Below, one piece after another: positions 8,583-18,581 of a stretch of DNA of 64,000 bases. The stretch's first letter is position 1. Each line of letters begins with the position of its first letter. This DNA comes from Streptomyces luteolus. Its GTDB lineage: Bacteria; Actinomycetota; Actinomycetes; Streptomycetales; Streptomycetaceae. The notes under the pieces were generated by a model. It did no database searches. It saw only the letters and a list, made by a program, of their open reading frames with translations, and was not told where the DNA came from. The position numbers and the translations under genes were made by a program. The stretch covers positions 1 through 64,000 of the forward strand of contig NZ_JASCIS010000007.1 of the NCBI RefSeq assembly GCF_029968015.1, given 5' to 3'.

Positions 8583-9536
8583 ATGGGTCCGGCAGAGCTC
8601 GTCCAGGCGACGGCGATCGCGCGGCAGTACTACGTGGAGGGCATGACGAAGGTCGAGATCGCCGACTTCCACGGCCTCTCGCGGTACAAGGTGGCCCGCA
8701 TCCTGGAGGCGTGCCGCACCGAGGGCATCGTCCGGGTCGAGATCAACGGCGGCGCCGCGATGGACACCGAGCTGTCCGAGCGGCTGCGTACGCACTTCCG
8801 GCTCAAGCACGCCCTGGTGGCGTCCGGCCCCTTCGACGACGTGCCCGCGCTGCGCGCCGCCCTCGGCCGCGCGGCCGCCGACCTGCTGACGGAGATCGTG
8901 ACGGAGGACGACGTGCTCGGCGTCGCCTGGGGCCGCACGCTCGACGCCATGGCCCAACGGGTGAACGGCCTGCCGCCCTGCCGGATCGTGCAGATGACCG
9001 GCATCGCCGGAGCGATCCACGCCAGCTCCGTGGACCTGGTCCGCCGCCTGACCTCGGTCTCCGGCGGCCCACACCACCCCATCTACGCGCCGCTGGTGGC
9101 CTCCGACCCCGAGGCCCTGCGCGTCATGCAGCGCCAGCAGGGCATCCAGGCCGCCGTCTCCCGCTGGCGCACCATCACGGTCGCGGCCGTCGCCGTCGGC
9201 GCCTGGGACCCGACCGGATCCCAGGTCCACCGCGTCCTCACCGAGAGCGAACGCGCCGAACTCGACAGCCTCGACACCGTCTGCGAGATCTGCTCGATCC
9301 CCCTCGACGCCGACGGCCGCCCGGTCCGCTCGACCCTCACCGAACGCACCATGGCAATCCCCTACGCCGACCTCGTACGCATCCCGGAAGTGATCGCGGT
9401 GGCGGGCGGCGAAGCCAAGACCGACGCCGTACGGGCGGCCCTGCGCGGTGGAGTGATCACGTCACTGGTCACCGACTCCGCCGTGGCAGCGAAACTGCTT
9501 GCCGAGGAGCCCGCCACTGAGGAGCCTCGGCGCTGA
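8583..9536 (+). CDS. SorC/DeoR-type sugar-responsive regulator
   Basis: 317 residues. An N-terminal helix-turn-helix (about 5-50, EIADFHGLSRYKVARILEAC) is followed by the SorC sugar-phosphate-binding domain, an isomerase-like alpha/beta fold carrying GVAWGRTLDAMA and VIAVAGGEAKTDAVRAAL. Members of the family bind phosphorylated sugars and control adjacent catabolic operons. The ATG at 8583 follows GAGGAGG; a GTG at 8532 is in frame but lies inside the decamer repeats. It is divergent from the sugar operon and is its probable regulator. Confidence 0.92.
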   Translation: MGPAELVQATAIARQYYVEGMTKVEIADFHGLSRYKVARILEACRTEGIVRVEINGGAAMDTELSERLRTHFRLKHALVASGPFDDVPALRAALGRAAADLLTEIVTEDDVLGVAWGRTLDAMAQRVNGLPPCRIVQMTGIAGAIHASSVDLVRRLTSVSGGPHHPIYAPLVASDPEALRVMQRQQGIQAAVSRWRTITVAAVAVGAWDPTGSQVHRVLTESERAELDSLDTVCEICSIPLDADGRPVRSTLTERTMAIPYADLVRIPEVIAVAGGEAKTDAVRAALRGGVITSLVTDSAVAAKLLAEEPATEEPRR

Positions 9537-9720
9537 CGACGTGACGCTCGCTTCGCCGCCCTGGACGGCCCGTGACCGGCGCCTGCGCGGGCACGGTCCT
9601 GTCACCCGTGGCCCAACTCGTGGTGAGGCTCCCCCTTCGGCGCGGTGGGAGCGGGCGGCGTGCTGGACATGATCGATCTGTCCGTATGCGTGGCACAAGA
9701 CCGACGTGAGGACTGGGGAA

Positions 9721-11144
9721 TCAGGCGGGACTGGCGAAGGCTGACGGGCGCAGCGTGCCCAGGGCGGCCTCGATCACCTGGGCGGCGCCGAGTGCGCGGT
9801 CCTCGCGGTGGTGTGGAGCGATGAGTTGCACGGCGCAGGGCAGTCCGCTGGGGCCCAGGCCGGCGGGGATGCTGATCGCTGGGTGGCCGGTGTCGTTGAA
9901 GACGGAGGTGTACGCGATCGGAAGGGTCCCCTCATGCACCGCCGCCACATCCGGGCCCTCCGCGGGCCATGCGGTGGTGGGTACGGTCGGCATGAGCAGC
10001 AGGTCGTACCGTTCGAAGAGCTCGGCCGTCCACTGGTCGAGCTGCCCCCGGTGCGTCCAGTAGGCGGCGAAGTCGTTGAGCGTGAGGGTGCGGCCTGTAT
10101 CGAGTACGTCGGCGAACCACGGTTCGAAGTCGCCGCGTCGGGCGGTGAAGTCGTCGAGGACGCCGAGGAGTCGGTTGCAGGCCAGGACTTTCTGGCGCAG
10201 CAGGAAGGGTGCGGGGAAGTCTGCGGCCCCGGGCAATCCCAACTCGTCGTCCTGGACGTCGTGGCCGTGGTCTCGCAGGAGGTCGGCCGCTCGCTCCAGG
10301 GCATGCAGCATCTCGGGCCGGGGGGAGGATATGCCGAGGGTGCGCAGGACTCCCACGCGCAGCACGGGCAGAGGCTTGTCGAGGCTGTCCATGTACGGGG
10401 TTGTCGGTGCGGGCAGTGAGTTCGGGTCGGCCGGGTGGTAGCCGGCGGCGACGTCGAGATGCAGTGCGGTGTCGTGGACGGTGCGGGCCATGCCGGTGAG
10501 GCATGCGTGCTGCGGCCAGCACGGCTGGCGGGAGGGGCCTTGAGGGATACGGCCCCGGCTCGGCTTGAGGCCGACGATTCCGCACAGTGCCGCGGGAATG
10601 CGGGTGGAGCCGCCGCCGTCTCCGGCGGTGCCGAGCGCAATGAGCCCGGCTGCCACGGCTGCTGCGGCGCCGCCGCTGGAACCGCCTGGTGTCCGTTCCA
10701 GGTTCCATGGGTTGCGGGTGATGCCGAAGGCGTCGTTGGCGGTGTGTACGCCGGCGCCGATCGGGGGCAGGTTCGTTTGCCGATGATCAAGGCGCCGGCG
10801 GCGCGCAGTCGGGCGACGTGAATGCTGTCATGGGTGGCCGGAAGGCTGTCGCGGTAGGCGCTGGTGCCTCGGCTGGTGGGGAAGCCTTCCGCGTCTTCGA
10901 GGTCCTTGACGAGGACGGGCAGGCCGGCGAGAGGGCCGGTGTCTTCGCCGCGGGCGATCCGTGCGGTGAGGGAGGCGGCTTCGGTGAGTGCCCGTTCGGC
11001 GTCCAGGGCGACGACGGAGTTGAGCTCGGTGTCGGCGGTTTCGATCCGGTCCAGGGTGTGGCGCATGAGCTCTTCGGGCGACAGCTCGCGGCGCCGTATG
11101 AGGGCGGTGAGTTCTGTTGCGGAAGCGAAGGACAGGTTGGTCAT
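9721..11144 (-). pseudogene. Amidase-signature enzyme split by a one-base frameshift
   Basis: N-terminal part: MTNLSFASATELTALIRR, then LAGLPVLVKDLEDAEG with the catalytic lysine. After a one-base loss near 10771-10780 (in the AAA codon of IIGK) the frame resumes with TPGGSSGGAAAAVAAG and GDGGGSTRIPAALCG, the Ser-cisSer-Lys amidase core, and runs to the stop at 9721. Correcting one base gives 474 residues, a normal amidase length with the whole catalytic triad. It is either a very recent pseudogene or a sequencing error. The ATG at 11144 has an AGGAG 11 bases upstream. Amidases of this type hydrolyse amides or aminoacyl amides in the cytosol. Confidence 0.85.
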
Positions 11145-11161
11145 GGCAGGACAGGCTCCTG

Positions 11162-11720
11162 TGCGGTGTGCCCGGCCACCACCTACAAGTCGCGCAGTGG
11201 ACCCACGTCGGCACGGACCGGCTCACCCGCTTCCAATCCTCCACCGGTGTCGTCAACGCCAACGTCGAAGGATGGGCCCTGTACGCCGAACGTCTCATGG
11301 ACGAACTCGGCTTCCTGACCCGCCCCGACTACCGCCTCGGCTACCTCCAGGCCCAGATGCTGCGCACCGTCCGCGTCATCATCGACATCGGCATCCACCT
11401 GAGCCTGCCCATACCCGACGACGCCGCCCCCCCGGTCCGGAGAACGGTGGACCCCCCAAGCGGCGGGAGCATTCCTGCGGCGCAACTGCGCCCGCCCCCG
11501 CTCGTTCATCGACGCCGAACTCCTGCGCTACCAGAGCAACCCCGGCCAGGCCATCGGCTACGAACTCGGCGAACGGGCCTGGCTGAGCGGCCGGGCGGCG
11601 GCCCACCATGCACACACCCGGCACGGCGGCCGATTCGACATCAAGACCTGGCACATGGCAGCACTGTCCCAGGGGCCCCTCGGACTCGACGACCTCACCA
11701 ACGAACTGGCAGCGCTCTAG
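11162..11720 (+). pseudogene. DUF885 metallopeptidase-like protein, C-terminal fragment
   Basis: The fragment starts abruptly at CGVPGHHLQVAQW and reads EGWALYAERLMDELGFL and RVIIDIGIHL. A frame change between about 11430 and 11465 leads to AELLRYQSNPGQAIGYELGE and AALSQGPLGLDDL before TAG at 11718-11720. PGHH, GWALYAE, D.G.H and RY...PGQA.Y are in the order found in DUF885 proteins, a zinc-peptidase-like family. The N-terminal two thirds are missing; the left end abuts the divergent amidase start. Confidence 0.7.
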
Positions 11721-12004
11721 CGGACCGACGCGCGGACAGCATTCTCGACGCCGCGCTTTCTCGAACGACGACGAGCCCGGATCCGGTGCCTGATTGGGCG
11801 CGCGCAGGGGGCATTTCGAGACGGAAGCGCGCGTGCAGGGCCGGAAGGGGCGCACGCAGAGTCGACGGCCAACCAGACACGCCCGGCGCACGAGCCCGCA
11901 CAAGCCTCGGAGGGCCGCACGCTCGCTGGTACGGACGACACCCCGGCATGCACTCCAATCCGCTTTCCCCGCGTTGCCGACCTGTCTGATCCTGGTAGCG
12001 GACG

Positions 12005-12191
12005 GTGCGGATGACCTTCGCCGAATACGCCGAGAACCGGCGCGCCTGGCAACGCCAGATCGTCGACTACTCCACCGGCAGGATGGCTCGGCCAACGCAA
12101 CACCGAAACCACCTACCGCGCCTACCGACACCTCATGCCCGCATCCCTCACACGAGCCAGAAACGCCCTCGATCGCACCCTCGCCACCTGA
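12005..12191 (+). pseudogene. Tyrosine recombinase (phage-type integrase) remnant, internally deleted
   Basis: The left part reads MRMTFAEYAENRRAWQRQIV, possibly an N-terminal core-binding segment. From about 12081, in another frame, comes WLGQRNTETTYRAYRHLMPA and RARNALDRTLAT before TGA. The latter matches the end of actinobacterial integrases (LGH.....TY.Y.HL.P, where the second Y is the nucleophile). At least 200 codons are missing between the parts. No att-site duplication or tRNA is visible nearby. Confidence 0.6.
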
Positions 12192-12679
12192 ACCCAGCTG
12201 GCACACCTATGCCCCGCCGGAATCAATCAACCGCCCCACTGACGAAACATCAACGTCCCACACAGCCAGGTCCCGTCCGACGCCAGCAGCAAGGCCGCCG
12301 ACGTCGACAGAACAACCTGAGCATCACCCTGCCACCCCCAGACAGGTGATCTGACGCTGACGCACCGTCAGACAAGTCAGCAAGTGGTCAGCAGGCGCCT
12401 GCCGCAGCCACCCACACCTGCACGGCCAACGGGCCGAAGTGGGGGGCGATCCCTCAGGGCGCGGGTTGTCTCGGCGTTGGCCAGGCATGGGATCTCCAGA
12501 GCGGAGCGGGCGGCCCAGGAGCGGAGGTCTTAGCGCCGGGTGTGCTCCCCGCCCCTCACGCATGCTTCCGCTGCCAGAGTCAGGAGTTCGGATGCGGGAG
12601 CCGTGCGCACCCCCGGCTTCCTTCGTAGGTCTGGACCAGACTCTTGCCCAGACCCGGGCGCAGCCCTCAAGCTCCCCTC
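12192..12679. other. Non-coding stretch upstream of the LysR gene
   Basis: About 490 bases without a supported gene. The only structure noticed is a 7-bp inverted repeat (TCTGACG-n9-CGTCAGA) at about 12351-12373, possibly an operator or a weak terminator. No clear promoter hexamers or Shine-Dalgarno sequence precede the LysR ATG. Confidence 0.45.
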
Positions 12680-13660
12680 ATGGAGCTTGAGTTGCGTCAC
12701 CTCAAGACGATCCGGGCCATCGCCGACGCGGGCAGCCTCACCCGGGCGGCCACCGCTCTCGGGCTCGCCCAGCCCGCGCTCAGTACGCAGCTGAAACGCA
12801 TCGAACGGGCCCTCGGCGGGCCGCTGTTCGAGCGCGGGCGGCAGGGCGTGCGGGCGACCGCGCTCGGGGAGCTGGTGCTCGCGCGGGCGCGGATCGTGCT
12901 GCCCGCGGTGAGCGAGCTGCAGCAGGAGGCCGTGCGGTTCGCGCGGACCTGGGACCGACGGGGCGAGCTGACCATCGGCGGTACGCACGGGCCGTTGCTC
13001 GGCGGGCTCGTGGACCGGCTCGCGGACTCGGCGCCGGGGCAGCGGGTGTCGACGCGTACGTCCTGGTCGGAGCGCGAGATCGCCGAGTACGTGGTGGCGG
13101 GGCGGCTCGACTTCGCGCTGATCGGGGCCTGCGGGGTCGCGCCGCCGCCCGGTGGCGGGACGTTGGTGTGGCGGGAGGTGGCCGTCGACCCGGTGTTCGT
13201 GATGCTCGCCGACAGCCATCCGCTGGCCGGCCGGAGCGAGGTCGAGCTGGCCGATCTGGCCGCCGAGGACTGGACGGACGTACCGGGCGACGGCTGCTTC
13301 GCCGACTGCTTCGCCGCCGCCTGCGCCCGCGCGGGCTTCACACCCGCCGGGGTGTACGAGACGGACACCGCGTCCTGCGTGCATCTGGTGCAGGTCGGCC
13401 GGGCGGTGGGGCTGTGCCGGGCGACGTTCCCGACCACGCCCGGGATGGTCACGCGGCCGCTCACCGGGTCGCCGCTCACCTGGCGGCATCTGCTGGGCTG
13501 GCACCCGGCGGCGCAGCCCGCGCAGCCGGCTTCGTCGGTGTTCACGCAGACCTGCGCCGCGCACGCGACCGCCGCCGCGCGCAGCGACAGCTACACGGCC
13601 TGGCTGACCCGCCCGGACGGCCGGGACCGGGGGCATAACACCGGGCAGAGGGTCAACTGA
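12680..13660 (+). CDS. LysR-family transcriptional regulator
   Basis: 326 residues. The N-terminal winged helix-turn-helix is LysR-type (AGSLTRAATALGLAQPALST, then QLKRIERALGGPLFERG). The C-terminal periplasmic-binding-like effector domain spans about 90-300. The ATG giving MELELRHL is chosen because the family domain begins there; a longer in-frame start adds only proline-rich residues. It lies 70 bp upstream of the secreted protease in the same direction and could control it, although LysR targets are usually divergent, so this is a weak inference. Confidence 0.9.
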   Translation: MELELRHLKTIRAIADAGSLTRAATALGLAQPALSTQLKRIERALGGPLFERGRQGVRATALGELVLARARIVLPAVSELQQEAVRFARTWDRRGELTIGGTHGPLLGGLVDRLADSAPGQRVSTRTSWSEREIAEYVVAGRLDFALIGACGVAPPPGGGTLVWREVAVDPVFVMLADSHPLAGRSEVELADLAAEDWTDVPGDGCFADCFAAACARAGFTPAGVYETDTASCVHLVQVGRAVGLCRATFPTTPGMVTRPLTGSPLTWRHLLGWHPAAQPAQPASSVFTQTCAAHATAAARSDSYTAWLTRPDGRDRGHNTGQRVN

Positions 13661-13729
13661 CAGCTCCCGGCGCTCTGTCGGGGCTCCTAGGTTTCGGCAC
13701 GTCCCCCACCGATTCCGAGGAGAGTCCCC

Positions 13730-14917
13730 ATGCTCCTGCTCCGCAGACATGCCCTGGCCGCGTGTGCCGCCCTCGTCACGGTCGGCGCGCTCGCCCTCGC
13801 CGGTCCGGCCACCGCTCAGCCCGATCCGGTATCCGCCGCGCCCTCCGCGGCCGACACCCAGAACGTCGACCGCACCTCCCCCGCCGTACTCGACGCGATG
13901 AGCCGCGACCTCGGCCTGACCCGCGCGCAGGCCGAGGACCGGCTCGTCAACGAGGCCGAGGCGGGGGCCGTTTCGGGCCGGCTGCGGTCCGCCCTCGGCG
14001 GCGACTTCGCGGGCGCCTGGGTGTCCGGCGCCGACTCCGCGCGCCTGACCGTGGCGACCACCGACCCCGCCGACGTGCGGGCCATCACCGCGCAGGGCGC
14101 ACGGGCCGAGGTCGTGCGGCACGCGCTGGCCGACCTGGACGCCGCGAAGGCCAGGCTCGACAAGGCGGCCCGCGCGAGCGACACACGGGACGCGCCCGTC
14201 TGGTACGTGGACGTACGCTCCAACTCCGTTGTCGTCCAGGCCGTTCGGGCCGAGGCAGCCGAGAAGTTCCTGGCCGCGGCGGAGGTGCGGCCCTCGATGG
14301 CGCGGATCGACTCGACCACGCAGCGGCCGCGCGCGCTGTACGACCTGCGGGGCGGCGACGCGTACTACATGAACGGCAGCGGGCGCTGCTCGGTCGGGTT
14401 CCCGGTCACCAAGGGCGATCAGCAGGGCTTCGCCACGGCGGGGCACTGCGGCCGGCCGGGGACGACCACCAGCGGCTACAACCAGGTCGCGCAGGGCACG
14501 TTCCAGGCGTCCACGTTCCCCGGCCGGGACATGGCATGGGTGGCGACCAACTCGCAGTGGACCGCGACGCCTTACGTGAAGGGGCAGGGCGGCGCGAACG
14601 TCCGGGTGACCGGGTCGACGCAGCAGCCGGTCGGCGCGTCCATCTGCCGTTCGGGCTCGACCACGGGCTGGCACTGCGGCACGATCCAGCAGCACAACAC
14701 GAGCGTCACGTACCCCGAGGGAACGATCAGCGGGGTGACGCGCACCTCGGTGTGTGCCGAGCCGGGTGACTCCGGCGGCTCGTACATCTCGGGCAGCCAG
14801 GCGCAGGGGGTGACGTCGGGCGGCTCGGGCAACTGCCGCTCGGGCGGCACGACGTTCCACCAGCCGATCAATCCGTTGCTGCAGGCGTATGGGTTGACGT
14901 TGCGCACTACGGGGTGA
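13730..14917 (+). CDS. Secreted streptogrisin/alpha-lytic-type serine protease (S1E) with propeptide
   Basis: 395-residue pre-pro-enzyme. A signal peptide (1-29, arginines then a hydrophobic core, PATA-Q cleavage) is followed by an alpha-lytic-protease-type prodomain (about 45-195) and the mature enzyme from about residue 200. The catalytic triad is visible as H239 (ATAGHC), D267 (GRDMAW) and S348 (GDSGG). Cysteines pair as expected: 220/240, 306/316 and 342/369. The prodomain acts as a folding chaperone and is removed after export. GAGGAG precedes the ATG. It resembles SGPD/SGPE-type enzymes; specificity cannot be assigned with certainty. Confidence 0.95.
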   Translation: MLLLRRHALAACAALVTVGALALAGPATAQPDPVSAAPSAADTQNVDRTSPAVLDAMSRDLGLTRAQAEDRLVNEAEAGAVSGRLRSALGGDFAGAWVSGADSARLTVATTDPADVRAITAQGARAEVVRHALADLDAAKARLDKAARASDTRDAPVWYVDVRSNSVVVQAVRAEAAEKFLAAAEVRPSMARIDSTTQRPRALYDLRGGDAYYMNGSGRCSVGFPVTKGDQQGFATAGHCGRPGTTTSGYNQVAQGTFQASTFPGRDMAWVATNSQWTATPYVKGQGGANVRVTGSTQQPVGASICRSGSTTGWHCGTIQQHNTSVTYPEGTISGVTRTSVCAEPGDSGGSYISGSQAQGVTSGGSGNCRSGGTTFHQPINPLLQAYGLTLRTTG

Positions 14918-15026
14918 CGGGTCCGCACCGCCGTCCGGGGCGGGGCGGGGTACCTGGGGCTGCCGCCCCCGGCCCCGCTCCTTCTGTCCCCTAACCCGCC
15001 CCTTCCCGAAAGACTGCCGTCGGCAC

Positions 15027-15112
15027 GGGGGCCAGCCCCCGGACCCCCTCCCCCAAGCTCTCGGCTTCGCTCGAGCAGGGGGGACCCCCATCTCAAACGC
15101 CGGAGGGGCTGA
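15027..15112 (+). repeat. 86-bp intergenic repeat, copy 1
   Basis: It runs from GGGGGCCAGCCCCCGG to CCGGAGGGGCTGA and is identical by eye, over 86 bp, to 26684-26769 and 50575-50660. It is internally rich in short dyads (GGGGGCCAGCCCCC; CTCCCCCA...AGCAGGGGGG around a CTCGGCTTCGCTCGAG loop), so transcripts of it would fold strongly. All three copies are intergenic just after a gene end, suggesting a terminator or mRNA-stabilising element spread by duplication. Confidence 0.9.
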
Positions 15113-15136
15113 TTTTTCAGCCCCTCCGGCGTTTGA
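15093..15136. terminator. Bidirectional hairpin terminator, 20-bp perfect stem
   Basis: TCAAACGCCGGAGGGGCTGA, a TTTT loop, then the exact complement. It separates the convergent protease and RidA transcripts. The stem's left half is the last 20 bases of the 86-bp repeat. There is no U-tract, which is normal for Streptomyces terminators. Confidence 0.85.
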
Positions 15137-15197
15137 GGAGGCCCGTCCGGCAGGACTTTCGGGAAGGGGCGGGTAGGGGAAACAAAGCCCCCGCGCC

Positions 15198-15592
15198 CTA
15201 CTCCAGCACCGCCACCCCGTCCAGCTCAACCAAACACTCCTCGTCCCACAACCGCACCGCCCCGATGACCGCCATCGCGGGATACTCGCGGCCCGCCAAC
15301 CTCCGCCAGATGCGGCCGAGTTCGGGAGCGTGGGCGCGGTAGTCCGCGACGTCCGTGGCGTAGACCGTGACGCGGGCGAGGTGGGAGGGCGTGCCGCCCG
15401 CCGCGTGGAGGGCCGTCAGCAGGTTGCCGAGGGCGCGCTCGAACTGCTCCGGGAGCGTGCCGGGGACGGGCTTGCCGTCGGGGTCGAGGGCCGTCTGGCC
15501 CGCGAGGAAGACGAGCCGGGAACCGGTGGCGGTGACGGCGTGCGAGAAGCCGGTGGGCGGGGAGAGTTCGGCGGGGTTGACGCGTTCCGGGC

Positions 15593-15596
<4 letters not shown>
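15198..15596 (-). CDS. RidA-family enamine/imine deaminase
   Basis: 132 residues with the RidA/YjgF fold pattern: VFLAGQTALDPDG, QFERALGNLLTALHAAGG, ARVTVYATDVADY and ECLVELDGVAVLE. RidA proteins hydrolyse reactive enamine/imine intermediates to ketones and ammonia. The GTG at 15596 overlaps the acyl-CoA dehydrogenase stop (GTGA), so both are one transcript. In an aminobenzoyl-CoA pathway, removal of the amino group from an enamine intermediate is exactly the step such an enzyme could catalyse; this role is inferred from context. The conserved arginine of canonical RidA active sites is not obvious, so it may be a divergent subgroup. Confidence 0.88.
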
Positions 15597-16825
<1,229 letters not shown>

Positions 16826-16862
16826 CGACACGCCTCCTTGCGGCGGAGTTATCGCGATGCGT

Positions 16863-16874
16863 TGACTGTCGTCA
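16863..16874. promoter_or_regulatory. Operator TGACTGTCGTCA between acyl-CoA dehydrogenase and aryl-CoA ligase
   Basis: The dyad TGAC-TGTC-GTCA lies in the 110-bp divergent promoter region. The same 12-mer occurs at 23481-23492 before the enoyl-CoA hydratase gene. On the leftward strand, GATAAC follows the 12-mer at the same 9-base distance in both places, consistent with a -10 box with the operator over the -35 box. Rightward, TTGACT overlaps the motif with TACGCT 16 bp later. The likely ligand-responsive regulator is the PaaX-like protein encoded at 18582 (inference). Confidence 0.7.
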
Positions 16875-16936
16875 CCAACACGATACGCTCGATGGGCGAC
16901 GCCACCACCGTCCTCGGCACTTCTGAGGGGCGCACG

Positions 16937-18547
16937 ATGGAGCTGACAACCTCGGCCCACGCCGACACCTTCCCCCGCGACCACCTTCCCCCGCACGACC
17001 AGTGGCCGCACCTGGACTTCGGACTGCCCGAGCTGCAGTACCCGGAGCGACTGAACAGCGCGACCGAACTCCTGGACCGCACGGCGGACCGCCTCGGTGC
17101 GGACCGCCCCGCGTTCCGCACCCCCACCGGCACGGTCTGGTCGTACGGCGAGCTCCAGGACCGGGTGGACCGCATCGCGCGGGTGCTCACCGGCGAGCTC
17201 GGTGTGCGGCCCGGCAACCGCGTGCTCCTGCGCGGGCCGACCACGCCCTGGCTCGCGGCCTGCTGGCTGGCCGTCCTGAAGGCGGGCGCGGTCGCCGTCA
17301 CCGTGCTCGCGCAGCAGCGGGCCGCCGAGCTGGCCACGGTCTGCGAGATCGCCCGGGTCGAGCACGCGCTGTGCGACGCGCGGCACGTCGAGGACCTGGC
17401 CAGGGCGGAGGTCCCCGGGTTGCGGATCACGCCGTTCGGTGGTGAGGGCCCGGACGACCTCGTGCAGAGGGCGGCCCGGCAGGATGGCGGGTTCACCGCC
17501 GTGGACACTGCCGCGGACGACGTGGCCCTGATCGCGTTCACCAGCGGGACGACCGGCCGGCCCAAGGGCTGTATGCACTTCCACCGGGACGTCCTCGCGA
17601 TCGCCGACACCTTCTCGGCGCACGTCCTGCGGCCCACCCCGGACGACGTCTTCGCGGGCAGCCCGCCGCTCGGCTTCACGTTCGGGCTCGGCGGTCTGGT
17701 GATCTTCCCGATGCGGGTCGGCGCCTCGACGCTGCTGCTCGAACAGGCGGGCCCCAAGCAGCTGTTGCCCGCGATCGCCGAGCACCGGGTGTCGGTCCTG
17801 TTCACGGCGCCGACCGCGTACCGCGCGATCCTCGACGAGGTCGACCACTACGACCTCTCCTCGCTGCGGCGCTGCGTCTCGGCGGGCGAGAACCTGCCCG
17901 AGGCCACCTGGGACGCGTGGCGGGAGCGGACCGGTCTGCGCATCATCAACGGCATCGGCGCCACGGAGCTGCTGCACATCTTCATCTCCGCCGCCGACGA
18001 CGCGATCCGCCCCGGCCGCACCGGTCTGCCCGTGCCGGGCTGGCAGGCGCGGATCGTCGACGGGCAGGGGAAGCCCGTGCCGGACGGCGAGCCCGGTCTG
18101 CTCGCGGTGCGCGGCCCGGTCGGCTGCCGCTATCTCGCCGACCCGCGCCAGCGGGAGTACGTACGCGACGGCTGGAACCTCACCGGGGACACGTACGTCC
18201 GCGAGCCGGACGGCTACTTCCGGTACGTGGCCCGCGCGGACGACATGATCATCTCGGCCGGGTACAACATCGCGGGCCCCGAGGTGGAGGACGCGCTCCT
18301 TCGGCACCCGGACGTCGTGGAGGCGGCGGTGGTGGGCCGGCCGGACGAGCTGCGCGGGCAGAGCGTCGTCGCCCATGTGGTGCTGCGGGACGGGGTGCCG
18401 CGCACGGAGGCGACCGTCGCGCTGCTGCGGGACTTCGTGAAGGCCGAGCTGGTGCCGTACAAATGCCCGCGCGAGATCGTCTTCCCGGACGCGCTGCCGC
18501 GCACGCCCACCGGGAAGCTGCAGCGCTTCCGCCTGCGGACGCCCTGA
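16937..18547 (+). CDS. Aromatic acid:CoA ligase (2-aminobenzoate/benzoate-CoA ligase-like)
   Basis: 536 residues of the ANL adenylating superfamily. It has the AMP-binding loop AFTSGTTGRPKGCMHFHRDV, the A5 motif NGIGATELLHIF, the hinge YVARADDMIISAGYNI and the A10 lysine in PRTPTGKLQRF. The IGATE...HIFISA form is typical of benzoate- and 2-aminobenzoate-CoA ligases. It activates an aromatic acid as its CoA thioester with ATP. The ATG at 16937 follows GAGGGG; earlier in-frame starts would include the promoter. It opens the pathway whose next enzyme is the aminobenzoyl-CoA/salicylyl-CoA monooxygenase fusion at 20263, and lies directly upstream of the PaaX-like regulator. Confidence 0.9.
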   Translation: MELTTSAHADTFPRDHLPPHDQWPHLDFGLPELQYPERLNSATELLDRTADRLGADRPAFRTPTGTVWSYGELQDRVDRIARVLTGELGVRPGNRVLLRGPTTPWLAACWLAVLKAGAVAVTVLAQQRAAELATVCEIARVEHALCDARHVEDLARAEVPGLRITPFGGEGPDDLVQRAARQDGGFTAVDTAADDVALIAFTSGTTGRPKGCMHFHRDVLAIADTFSAHVLRPTPDDVFAGSPPLGFTFGLGGLVIFPMRVGASTLLLEQAGPKQLLPAIAEHRVSVLFTAPTAYRAILDEVDHYDLSSLRRCVSAGENLPEATWDAWRERTGLRIINGIGATELLHIFISAADDAIRPGRTGLPVPGWQARIVDGQGKPVPDGEPGLLAVRGPVGCRYLADPRQREYVRDGWNLTGDTYVREPDGYFRYVARADDMIISAGYNIAGPEVEDALLRHPDVVEAAVVGRPDELRGQSVVAHVVLRDGVPRTEATVALLRDFVKAELVPYKCPREIVFPDALPRTPTGKLQRFRLRTP

Positions 18548-18581
18548 TCGCGGCCGGGACGCAGGGTTCTAGAGTGATCAC

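Larger units (their letters stand above)
14988..15179. repeat. Large imperfect inverted repeat flanking 86-bp repeat copy 1
   Basis: CCCCTAACCCGCCCCTTCCC and GAAAG (14988-15012) recurs as its complement at 15156-15179, enclosing repeat copy 1 and a 20-bp perfect hairpin. It lies between the convergent protease and RidA genes. The outer arms correspond to the CCGCCCCTTCCCGAAAG motif that also precedes the copies at 26.7 and 50.6 kb. This looks like two facing copies of one mobile or folding unit. Confidence 0.75.

Noticed and set aside
12351..12373. Inverted repeat TCTGACG/CGTCAGA as an integrase attachment site
   Set aside because: No second copy or tRNA gene is visible in the window, and 7-bp arms are common by chance.
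12530..15229. Very long open frame on the minus strand opposite the LysR and protease genes
   Set aside because: It is the antisense shadow of two well-supported genes in high-GC DNA; its translation is low-complexity Arg/Gly/Pro with no domains.
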